From Mycobacterium sp. 050128 (GTDB taxonomy: Bacteria > Actinomycetota > Actinomycetes > Mycobacteriales > Mycobacteriaceae): a stretch of DNA of 64,000 nucleotides. The DNA lies in assembly GCF_036409155.1 (NCBI RefSeq), contig NZ_JAZGLW010000001.1:3472001-3536000 (forward strand), in the 5' to 3' direction. Every line of letters starts with the position of its first letter. Positions within the stretch are counted from its first letter, which is position 1. The notes beneath the pieces are model-generated. The model did no database searches, was not told the origin of the DNA, and saw only the letters and a program-made list of their open reading frames with translations. Positions 56,152-64,000 of this stretch are shown here, in pieces. The position numbers and the translations under genes were made by a program.

Positions 56152-57573
56152 CTACGCGACGCGCCCCCAGTGCCCACTGCCAGCGACCCGGCCGCACACG
56201 GACTTCATCGCCGCCATGTAGCGTCTCACTGATTTCAGGGCGACGGGATTGTCGGGATGCATGATCGCCATGACGGTGCCCTCGCCGTACCGGAATACAT
56301 AAATGGTCAGCTGATAGGAATACCGACCATCGGGATAGATCCCGATATTGTCCGCGAGGCCCAGGTCGGCCGCCGCAAGAATCGCATTGAGCGGAGCGGC
56401 GCCGCCGTGAAAGAAGTTCGACACCGGAAAGTTTGGCCGCGGCCAGCGCAACCACGGCGCTAATTCCAGTACGCGGTAGTACGGCACCTTCGCCATGTCC
56501 AGCCCGGAATCGAAAGAGGCCTGCGCCGCCCATGCGGCATCACCGAAAGAGGCGGCCGCGATGGGCACGGTGATCGGAATCAAGCCGGTAAACCAGCCCT
56601 GTGTCATGAAATTGTCCGCAGCGGTGCGCGAATCTCTGGGCGTGAGCCCGTAATACGTCAGAGCGCCGGCGAATTCATGCTCTAACAAGGCGAAGCAGGC
56701 GAACAGGCCACCGACGAAGCGTGCACCGGCGGCGGTGCAGGCGGATTCGAATCGCTCCGTCTGGGCCACGTCCATCAGAAGTTCGGAGGTCATCTGACTG
56801 CGACTCGACTCCAACGGGTTGCCCAGTGGGAGCGGGAAATCAGGGAACCCGCCATTGTTGTTGTCGGCGAAGTCAATCCACGCGCGCACCTCGGGCGAAT
56901 CGACGGTCAATTTCGACGTGTACTCGCGTTCGCGGATGCAGAAATCGTCGAAGCTACCCGCATCGGGAAGAGCCAGCGCCTCTGCGCCGCTGCTCAACGC
57001 CGAATACATTCCGTTGGCTTCCATCATCGTTGTGCCGATCAGCGTCGCGTCCCCGTGCACGTGATCCATGGCGGCAAAAAATGTGAAATGACGCTCGTTC
57101 TGGATGATCCCGAAGGTGAAACAGCCCCATTGCAGCGGGTTCGGTATGGCCACGACATGAGCGTGTATTTCGTCAACGGTCATCTGGCCGTGGTCGATTG
57201 GCGCGAACTCAATATCGGCCGGATCGCGCAGCGTATGCCGGACGAACTCACCGGTCTCGGTGTGCTCGAACCAACTGCGGAACGTGTCGTGTCGCCGCAG
57301 ATAGGCGTTCACCGCATGGTCCATCGCCGCGACATCACAAGTCCCAGGTAATTCACAGGTCGCGATGATCTGCCGGGAGAAGTTCAGCCCCGCGGCCGTC
57401 CGTTCGCAGTAGTTCCGAAGATGCTGGCCCTGCATGTAACTGACCGGCACAGAGCTGACAGGCGCTTGTCGGACCTTGTCTTTTGCCGCATCCGTCGGGT
57501 GCCACGAGGTGACGGAGCCTGGTGCCAGCGTCCAATCATCGAGTGCGCCGATCGTAATTTTCCCGATGCGCAA
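56152..57573 (-). CDS. papA3: Polyketide-associated acyltransferase PapA3-like
   Basis: Condensation-fold acyltransferase that puts fatty acyl groups on trehalose. The TTG at 57573 is used: GAGGGGGA lies 8 nt upstream and the product RIGKITIGALDDW aligns with PapA proteins, whose typical length (about 470) it matches (473 aa). An open extension to 57852 is Arg/Cys-rich and rejected. The catalytic motif HX3DX14Y is exact: His171, Asp175, Tyr190. The conserved PRPNFPVSNF and PDGRYSYQLTIYV regions follow. Divergent from pks across 305 bp. Confidence 0.9.
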   Translation of the reverse strand: MRIGKITIGALDDWTLAPGSVTSWHPTDAAKDKVRQAPVSSVPVSYMQGQHLRNYCERTAAGLNFSRQIIATCELPGTCDVAAMDHAVNAYLRRHDTFRSWFEHTETGEFVRHTLRDPADIEFAPIDHGQMTVDEIHAHVVAIPNPLQWGCFTFGIIQNERHFTFFAAMDHVHGDATLIGTTMMEANGMYSALSSGAEALALPDAGSFDDFCIREREYTSKLTVDSPEVRAWIDFADNNNGGFPDFPLPLGNPLESSRSQMTSELLMDVAQTERFESACTAAGARFVGGLFACFALLEHEFAGALTYYGLTPRDSRTAADNFMTQGWFTGLIPITVPIAAASFGDAAWAAQASFDSGLDMAKVPYYRVLELAPWLRWPRPNFPVSNFFHGGAAPLNAILAAADLGLADNIGIYPDGRYSYQLTIYVFRYGEGTVMAIMHPDNPVALKSVRRYMAAMKSVCGRVAGSGHWGRVA

Positions 57574-57878
57574 AACTACGTCCCCCTCGATGTAAACGGT
57601 CCCGGTCCGGCCACTTGCGGCGTCACCAAGATAACCCGCCCGGCGATCGCCTCCGCAGATACGCGTGCGCCACGGCTTACACTCACACACGGATCCGGCG
57701 TGCGGTTGTGATGATCGGACGGCCGGGCGGGAGACGCTGAGCGGCGGACACAGTGGCTGTCGTTGCGCGGTGCGGGTGCTGCAATTGCAGTGCTGGCCTT
57801 CGGAAATGACTCTGAAGCGCATCCGGGCCGCTCGTGGGGATTTAGTCTTCATCCGCCAACGCAGGGGAGGTCAAGGAA
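57574..57878. promoter_or_regulatory. Divergent papA3 / pks promoter region
   Basis: The 305-bp gap holds a perfect 12-bp palindrome CTGCAATTGCAG (57779-57790), about 90 bp upstream of the pks ATG. A -10-like TAGTCT (57843-57848) would start pks transcription near 57855, leaving a 24-nt leader with GGGGAGG/AAGGA ribosome-binding sites. TACACT (57680 region) is another TANNNT word. No coding frame here is credible. Confidence 0.45.
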
Positions 57879-60800
57879 ATGGCATCCGTCGAAGAGCTGG
57901 ACGAGCCGGCTTCGGGTTTTGCGATCGTCGGCTACGCCGCTCGTTTTCCGGGTGCCGCGGATGCGGATGAGTTCTGGGATGTGTTGCGGCAAGGCCGGGA
58001 TGCGATATCCGAGGTGCCGCGGGACCGCTGGGACGTCGACGAATTCTACGACCCGGAACCCGGCGCACCAGGCAAGGTCGTGACCCGTCGCGCGGGATTC
58101 GTCGATGACGTGACGGGCTTCGACGCGCCGTTTTTCGGTATGTCGACGCGCGAGGTCAGATTGATGGACCCGCAGCACCGGATCTTGCTGGAGACGGCAT
58201 GGCGTGCGGTGGAGCATTCGGGCACCGCGCCAACAGCCCTGGCAAACAGCAACACTGGCGTCTTCGTCGGTCTGGCCACCCACGACTACCTCGGAATGGC
58301 GTCCGACGAGCTGACTTACCCCGAGATCGAGGCCTACATGGCCATCGGTACGTCGAATGCCGCTGCGGCGGGCCGGATCAGCTATCGGCTGGGGCTGCAG
58401 GGTCCCGCGGTCGCCGTCGACACGGCGTGCAGCTCGTCGCTGGTGGCAATACATCAGGCGTGCCAAGCGCTGCGCCTCAAAGAATGCGACCTCGCACTGG
58501 CCGGGGGAGCGAACGTCCTGCTCACTCCGGCAACGATGATCACGTTCTCCAGCGCTCACATGCTCGCGCCGGACGGCCGGTGCAAGACATTTGACGCGGC
58601 CGCCGACGGCTATGTGCGTGGCGAGGGATGCGGCGTCATCGTGATCAAGCGCCTGGGCGACGCGATTCGCGACGGCGACCGGATTCGGGCCGTGATCCGC
58701 GGCAGCGCGATCAACCAGGACGGCGCATCGGGTGGACTGACGGTGCCGAACGGCGTTGCCCAGCAGCGGGTCATCGCCGAGGCGCTGAAGCGCGCCGGCC
58801 TCGAACCCCGTGACGTCGGGTACTTGGAAGCACATGGGACCGGGACATCGTTGGGCGACCCCATCGAGGCCCAGGCCGCCGGTGCGGTGCTCGGTGCCGG
58901 CCGCGAACCCGGCCAACCGCTGCTGATGGGCTCGGTGAAGACGAACATCGGACACCTGGAAGCGGCCGCGGGCATCGCGGGTGTGATCAAAGTCATTCTC
59001 TCGCTTGAGAACGAGCTACTGCCACAGCACCTCCACTTTGAGAACCCGTCGCCGCACATTCCCTGGGACCGGCTTGCGGTGCAGGTGGTCAACGAGGCCA
59101 CCGCCTGGCAGCGCAACGGTCGGCCGCGCATCGCCGGGGTCAGCTCATTTGGATTCGCGGGGACAAACGCTCACGTCATTCTCTCCGAAGCCCCCGTGCC
59201 CGCGGCACAACCCCTCGCCGCACCGGTTCCGGTCGAGCAGCCCGGGGACCGACGGTTCAGCCTTCTTCCGCTCTCGGCCCGAACGCCCGCCGCGCTGGTG
59301 CGGCTCGCCGGCGAATACCGCAGCTGGTTGAGCACGCACCCGGAGGCCACCCTGGCCGACGTGTGCTTGACCGCGGGCACCGGGCGAGCACACCTGGAGC
59401 ACCGCGCCGCGTTGGTGGTCAATTCGCGAGAATCCGCGATCGAGCTACTCGGCGCACTCGCCGACGACCGCCCGGCGCCCGGTTTGTTCCGCGGCGAATC
59501 CCATGACACCCCGAAGACGGCATGGCTGTTCACTGGTCAAGGCAGCCAATACCCCGGCATGGCCCGGGAGTTGTTCGACACCGAGCCGGTGTTCGCCGAG
59601 ACGCTGAAACGCTGCGCGGCCGCTGTCGCTTCGATTCTCGAAAAGCCGTTGTTGGAACTTGTTTTCGATATCGACGGCCCCGATAGCGAAGCGATGCTGC
59701 GGCAGACCTCTTACGCACAGCCCGCCTTGTTCGCGGTGGAGATGGGCCTGGCCCGCCTTTGGCAGTCGTGGGGCTTCGAGCCGGACGTCGTGCTGGGTCA
59801 CAGCGTCGGCCAGTATTCGGCGGCCTGCGTCGCGGGCGTGGTCGGTCTCGAGGATGGCGCGGTGCTGATGGCCGAACGCGGCCGCCTCTTCGCAAGCTTG
59901 CCCGCCGGCGGCCGGATGGTCGCGGTGTTCACCGCCGCCGAGCGTGTCGAGAACCTGGCCAACGAGTTCCCGAGCCTGTCGGTCGCCGCCTACAACGGTG
60001 CGAACACCGTATTGTCCGGGCCCGCAGGGGATCTGGAGCCCGCGGTCGCGGGACTGGCGGCCGACGGTGTCCGGTGCGACTGGCTGGACACCAGCCACGC
60101 GTTTCACTCGGCCCTGCTGGACCCGATTCTGGACGAATTCGAGTCGATTGCGGATCGGTTCAATTACGGTGCACCACAACGGATTGTGATTGACAACCGC
60201 ACCGGCGCCGCGCTCGGCCGCAGCGTGAAGCTCGACGGTGCCTACTGGCGCCGGCACGCACGCCAACCGGTGCAATTCGCCAAGAGCGTGCACACCCTCG
60301 CCGGCCTCAACTGCAAGGTGTTGCTCGAGGTCGGCCCACGACCGGTGCTCACCGCTGCAGCGCTGAGCTCCTGGCCCGACCCGGCCACCGCGCCGCGGGC
60401 CATCGCATCGCTGCGGCGCAACACCGCCGACCACCGACAGATCACCGAAGCCGTTGCCGAAGCGTATGTTTTGGGCCACCTGCCCGAATTCGCCGCCTTC
60501 CGGCGGGCGCACGCGCGCAAACTGGACCTGCCCACCTATCCATTCGAGCGTCGCCAATACTGGTTCCGGGACGACCGGGACCGTCCCGATCCACAACAGC
60601 AGCCCGACGTACGGCGTACCGAAGCCGTCCGACTCCTCGAGGAGGGCCGGATCGAGCAGCTCGCGGCGCTGCTCGACGCCGACAGCGACGATAATCAAGC
60701 CCTGCGTGTGCTGACCAAGCTTGCGGCACAACACAACCAAGAACGGACCACCCAGTCCATCGCCGACGACCGTTACGAGATCCGCTGGGAGAAAGCACCC

Positions 60801-63800
60801 GTTGCGCCTTCCCGCGCGCAAGGCGCCGAGGGAGCCAGCTGGCTTCTGATCGGCGAGGATTGCCCGGCGCTTGCGCCGTTGGTCGACGAACTCATCGCAC
60901 GCGGACAGCAGCACCGGTTCCTCGGATTGCCGACATCCGACGCCGACGAGGAACAGCTTGCCGATACGTTGCGCACTGCGGCGGAGCAGCATTCGCCGCT
61001 GCGCATTGTGAACGTTGCGGCGGTGGACGCGGATCTGGGTTTGCAGACCGTGCCGTCGATGCAGTCACTGTTGCGGATGCAACACCGGATCCTGGGCGGA
61101 ACGCGGCGGCTTTTCCGCGCCGCGGTCACTGCCGACCTGCGCGCCCCCATCTGGCTGGTAACCCGTGGCGCGCAGCGGGTCACCGACGGCGACACCGTGG
61201 CGCCGGAGCAGAGCTCGCTGTGGGGGTTCGGGCGAGCGGCGTCGCTGGAACATCCGCAGCTATGGGGCGGACTGGCGGATCTGGCGGAGGGCACCGCCGA
61301 CGAGTGGGCTCGCTTCATCGGCCACATCTCCGCTGCGCACGACTCGGCGTCGCGCGAAGACCAAGTGGCGCTGCGTGATCAAACCGTCTACGTGCCGCGG
61401 CTGGTTCGACGGGAGGGGCAGCCGAGCGGAACTTCGCTGGAAATACGCACCGAGGCAACGTATTTGGTGACAGGCGGGCTGGGTTCGATCGGATTGGAGA
61501 TCGCCGGCTACCTGGCCGCCCACGGCGCCAAGCATCTCGTCTTGACCAGCCGCCGTTCGCCCGGCGAAGACGTCCAAAAGCGCATCGACGCACTGGCCGC
61601 GCAGCATGGCTGCGAGATCCGAGCCGTCGCCGCCGATGTCGCCGACGCGCACGACGTCGCCCGGCTGTTGGCCGGCGTGCAGCCGCCGTTGGCCGGTATC
61701 GTCCACGCCGCCGGCGAGATCGGCACCACCCCGCTGAGCAACCTCGATGACGCCGAAGTCGATCGTGTCTTCGCCGGGAAGGTCTGGGGTGCTTGGTATC
61801 TGAGCGAGGCAGCGGCTGACCTGCGGCTCGACTTCTTCCTCAGCACGTCGTCGATCGCGTCGGTATGGGGCGGATACGGTCAGAGCGCCTACGGCGCGGC
61901 CAACGCGTTCCTCGACGGGATGGCCTGGCGCCTGCGCGAACGAGGCGTCTGGGCGACAAGCGTCAACTTCGGTCCCTGGTCGGCGGGTATGGCCGACGCG
62001 GAGTCCCGAGCGCGACTGGATCAGCGCGGAATCCGGGCGCTGTCACCCGCCGATGCGCTTGCGGGGCTGGCCGATGCCGCGGCGTCGTCGTCGGCGCAGG
62101 GCGTGGTGGCCCGGATCGACTGGGCCCGCTTCCTGCCGCTCTATGAGCAGGCCGGGCGACGGGCGTTCCTGACGGAATTGGAGCGCGAGGTACCCGACGC
62201 GGTGCCGCCCGTGACGCCGTCGGGCAAGACCCAACTCGTCGAGCAACTCACCAACGCCCCACTGCAGCAACGTAAGCGGCTGCTTACCGATTACCTGCGT
62301 GACGCGGTCGCCGAGGTGACGCGGGTCGATGTCGCGGAGATCCGCGAGGACGCGGGTTTCTTCGACCTCGGCATGGACTCACTGATGGCCGTGGAATTGC
62401 GGCGCCGCATCGAGCACGGAGTGGGCCGGGAGATCCCCATCACCTTGGTGATGGATTACCCGCGGCTGTCCGACGTGGCCGACTACCTGCTCGGCGATGT
62501 GCTCGAGCTCAGCGCGCCGGCGGCGGCGCCTCAGCCGGCGGCAGCGGCGACGACGCGCACCGACGAACCGATCGCGATCGTCGCGGTGTCGTGCCGATTC
62601 CCCGGCGCGCCCGACCCGGAAGCCTTCTGGGAGCTGCTGTCCGGCGGTGTCGATGCGATCCGGGAAGTCCCGGAGGACCGCTTCGACATCGACGAGTTCT
62701 ATGACCCGGACCCCGAGGCGCCGGGCAAGACCTACACACGCTTCGGCGGATTCCTGGACGGGATCGACGGATTCGATCCGGAATTCTTCGGCATCTCGCC
62801 GCGCGAGGCGGTGTGGATCGAGCCGCAGCAGCGGCTGATGCTCGAAACCGCATGGGAGGGGCTGGAACGCGCCGGGTACTCGCCGGGTGCGCTGCGCGGC
62901 AGCCGAACCGGCATCTTCGCAGGGGTGGCCGCCAACGAGTATGCGCACCTGCTGTCCGCGGAGCCGATCGACAAGATCGAGCCCTACTTCATCACCGGGA
63001 ATGCGCTCAATGCCATTTCCGGTCGGGTCGCCTTCGCGCTCGGGCTCGAAGGGCCGGCGGTGGCAATCGATACCGCGTGCAGTTCGGCCCTGGTGGCCGT
63101 CCATCAGGCGTGCCAGGCATTGCATTCCGGTGACTGCGACCTCGCGTTGGCCGGCGGGGTGAACGTGCTGCTGTCTCCGGTGACCGTCATTGCGGCCTCG
63201 CGCGCCCGGATGCTGTCGCCGGTTGGCCGATGCAAGACCTTCGACGCCTCGGCCGACGGTTACGTGCGTAGCGAAGGCTGCGGAATTCTGGTGCTCAAGA
63301 GGCTGAGCGATGCGGAGCGCGACGGCGATCGGGTCCTCGCCGTCATTGCGGGCAGCGCGGTCAATCAGGATGGTGCCTCGAGTGGTCTGACGGTGCCCAA
63401 TGGTGGTGCGCAGCAACGACTCATCGGAGCGGCGCTGAGCCGCGCCGGTCTGGCGGGCGGGGACGTCGACTACCTCGAGGCGCACGGAACCGGTACCCCG
63501 TTGGGTGATCCGATCGAGGTGCAGGCGGCCGCGGCCGCGTACGGAGGGTCGCGTACCGCGGACCGGCCATTGCTGATGGGATCGGTGAAGACCAACATCG
63601 GACACACCGAGTCGGCATCGGGCGCGGCGGGTCTGATCAAGGTCGTGTTGTCGCTTCAGCACGAATTACTGCCGCAGAGCCTGCATTTCGACACACCGTC
63701 GCCGCATATCCCGTGGGACTCGCTGCCGGTGCGGGTGGTGGGCGAGTCGACCCCTTGGCAGGCCAACGGCAGACCGCGGCGCGCCGGGGTGAGCTCCTTC

Positions 63801-64000
63801 GGGTTCACCGGCACCAACGCACACGTACTGATCGAGGAGGCGCCCGCCCGCACGGGATCGCCCGCCTCAGATCCGTCGGACTCGGCGGACGATGTCGCGG
63901 CCGTCGACACCAGCGAGGTCAATGTGCTCGCGCTGTCCGCCCGATCACCGGAAGCGCTGGTGGCATTGGCGCAACGCTACGAGGCCTGGCTGAGCGCACA
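57879..64000 (+). CDS. Modular type I polyketide synthase (TPP-locus Pks-like), 3' end outside window
   Basis: Open from ATG 57879 to the window edge with no stop (2040 codons). Module 1: KS (about 12-435; Cys184, His319, His359), AT (about 548-845; Ser642 in GHSVG, HAFH 740-743, the malonyl-CoA type), a KR structural plus catalytic region (NADPH loop TGGLGSIG from 1198, Tyr1338, Asn1342) and ACP (Ser1501 in GMDSL). No DH or ER motif lies between AT and KR. Module 2 begins near 1565 with a second KS (Cys1734) and is cut in the KS-AT linker. AAGGA precedes the ATG. Pairing with fadD, papA3 and mmpL10 indicates phleic-acid synthesis; Pks2/Pks5-like mycocerosate synthases differ in having one module and methylmalonyl AT. 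Confidence 0.88.
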   Translation, partial: MASVEELDEPASGFAIVGYAARFPGAADADEFWDVLRQGRDAISEVPRDRWDVDEFYDPEPGAPGKVVTRRAGFVDDVTGFDAPFFGMSTREVRLMDPQHRILLETAWRAVEHSGTAPTALANSNTGVFVGLATHDYLGMASDELTYPEIEAYMAIGTSNAAAAGRISYRLGLQGPAVAVDTACSSSLVAIHQACQALRLKECDLALAGGANVLLTPATMITFSSAHMLAPDGRCKTFDAAADGYVRGEGCGVIVIKRLGDAIRDGDRIRAVIRGSAINQDGASGGLTVPNGVAQQRVIAEALKRAGLEPRDVGYLEAHGTGTSLGDPIEAQAAGAVLGAGREPGQPLLMGSVKTNIGHLEAAAGIAGVIKVILSLENELLPQHLHFENPSPHIPWDRLAVQVVNEATAWQRNGRPRIAGVSSFGFAGTNAHVILSEAPVPAAQPLAAPVPVEQPGDRRFSLLPLSARTPAALVRLAGEYRSWLSTHPEATLADVCLTAGTGRAHLEHRAALVVNSRESAIELLGALADDRPAPGLFRGESHDTPKTAWLFTGQGSQYPGMARELFDTEPVFAETLKRCAAAVASILEKPLLELVFDIDGPDSEAMLRQTSYAQPALFAVEMGLARLWQSWGFEPDVVLGHSVGQYSAACVAGVVGLEDGAVLMAERGRLFASLPAGGRMVAVFTAAERVENLANEFPSLSVAAYNGANTVLSGPAGDLEPAVAGLAADGVRCDWLDTSHAFHSALLDPILDEFESIADRFNYGAPQRIVIDNRTGAALGRSVKLDGAYWRRHARQPVQFAKSVHTLAGLNCKVLLEVGPRPVLTAAALSSWPDPATAPRAIASLRRNTADHRQITEAVAEAYVLGHLPEFAAFRRAHARKLDLPTYPFERRQYWFRDDRDRPDPQQQPDVRRTEAVRLLEEGRIEQLAALLDADSDDNQALRVLTKLAAQHNQERTTQSIADDRYEIRWEKAPVAPSRAQGAEGASWLLIGEDCPALAPLVDELIARGQQHRFLGLPTSDADEEQLADTLRTAAEQHSPLRIVNVAAVDADLGLQTVPSMQSLLRMQHRILGGTRRLFRAAVTADLRAPIWLVTRGAQRVTDGDTVAPEQSSLWGFGRAASLEHPQLWGGLADLAEGTADEWARFIGHISAAHDSASREDQVALRDQTVYVPRLVRREGQPSGTSLEIRTEATYLVTGGLGSIGLEIAGYLAAHGAKHLVLTSRRSPGEDVQKRIDALAAQHGCEIRAVAADVADAHDVARLLAGVQPPLAGIVHAAGEIGTTPLSNLDDAEVDRVFAGKVWGAWYLSEAAADLRLDFFLSTSSIASVWGGYGQSAYGAANAFLDGMAWRLRERGVWATSVNFGPWSAGMADAESRARLDQRGIRALSPADALAGLADAAASSSAQGVVARIDWARFLPLYEQAGRRAFLTELEREVPDAVPPVTPSGKTQLVEQLTNAPLQQRKRLLTDYLRDAVAEVTRVDVAEIREDAGFFDLGMDSLMAVELRRRIEHGVGREIPITLVMDYPRLSDVADYLLGDVLELSAPAAAPQPAAAATTRTDEPIAIVAVSCRFPGAPDPEAFWELLSGGVDAIREVPEDRFDIDEFYDPDPEAPGKTYTRFGGFLDGIDGFDPEFFGISPREAVWIEPQQRLMLETAWEGLERAGYSPGALRGSRTGIFAGVAANEYAHLLSAEPIDKIEPYFITGNALNAISGRVAFALGLEGPAVAIDTACSSALVAVHQACQALHSGDCDLALAGGVNVLLSPVTVIAASRARMLSPVGRCKTFDASADGYVRSEGCGILVLKRLSDAERDGDRVLAVIAGSAVNQDGASSGLTVPNGGAQQRLIGAALSRAGLAGGDVDYLEAHGTGTPLGDPIEVQAAAAAYGGSRTADRPLLMGSVKTNIGHTESASGAAGLIKVVLSLQHELLPQSLHFDTPSPHIPWDSLPVRVVGESTPWQANGRPRRAGVSSFGFTGTNAHVLIEEAPARTGSPASDPSDSADDVAAVDTSEVNVLALSARSPEALVALAQRYEAWLSA

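Noticed and set aside
57574..57852. 93-codon N-terminal extension of papA3
   Set aside because: The added residues are Arg/Cys-rich and unlike PapA proteins; TTG 57573 has a good ribosome-binding site and matches the family start.

Overview
The window reads as chromosomal DNA of a non-tuberculous Mycobacterium. The evidence is uniformly high GC, many GTG/TTG starts, mycobacteria-specific families (MmpL/MmpS, PapA, FadD acyl-AMP ligase, PE-PPE hydrolase, Rpf, GpgP/OctT) and a gene order that follows, from memory, the M. tuberculosis Rv2455c to Rv2417c block with insertions and losses. I see no tRNA, rRNA, insertion sequence, prophage or CRISPR array.

Region 1 (1-20.8 kb) is mostly core: korA-korB (ferredoxin-linked 2-oxoglutarate oxidation), mobA, a 1.1 kb AT-richer non-coding stretch leading into rpfE, an enoyl-reductase/saccharopine-dehydrogenase-like gene, an accessory B-lectin/LysM gene, valS-folC-DUF4233-ndk, rne, dctA, rplU-rpmA-obg-proB. 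Region 2 (20.8-29.8 kb) is accessory: a TetR/P450 pair with an operator inside the P450 promoter, a sirtuin, a flavin monooxygenase-like protein, a receptor Ser/Thr kinase followed by a secreted CHAP protein, two unknown genes, a His-rich small ORF and a cysteine hydrolase. Region 3 (29.8-45.4 kb) returns to core order: nadE, the Rv2437-like membrane gene, rbsK, a degenerate adenylate-cyclase receptor translationally coupled to an MscS/cyclic-nucleotide-domain channel, proA, moxR-VWA, a methyltransferase, then nadD-rsfS-gpgP-octT-degV, which mixes NAD and ribosome functions with methylglucose lipopolysaccharide genes.

Region 4 (45.4-64 kb) is a cell-envelope lipid island: mmpS-mmpL, a DapB-like oxidoreductase, then fadD - PE-PPE hydrolase - mmpL10-like - papA3-like on the minus strand, divergent from a large modular polyketide synthase that runs off the right edge. 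The gene set, the divergent layout and a malonyl-type acyltransferase fit the trehalose polyphleate (TPP) locus of non-tuberculous mycobacteria. In that model FadD activates a starter acid, Pks builds the phleic chain, PapA3 acylates trehalose, MmpL10 exports the intermediate and the secreted PE-PPE enzyme completes acylation outside.

Most interesting outside that locus: a co-degenerate cyclase/cyclic-nucleotide channel pair, a kinase with a duplicated four-cysteine ectodomain, helically phased CTGCCA repeats upstream of the Rv2437-like gene, a clean TetR operator, a CRP-type palindrome far upstream of rpfE, and two small ORFs that automated calling would probably miss. All homology statements come from recognising families by eye; no search was run.
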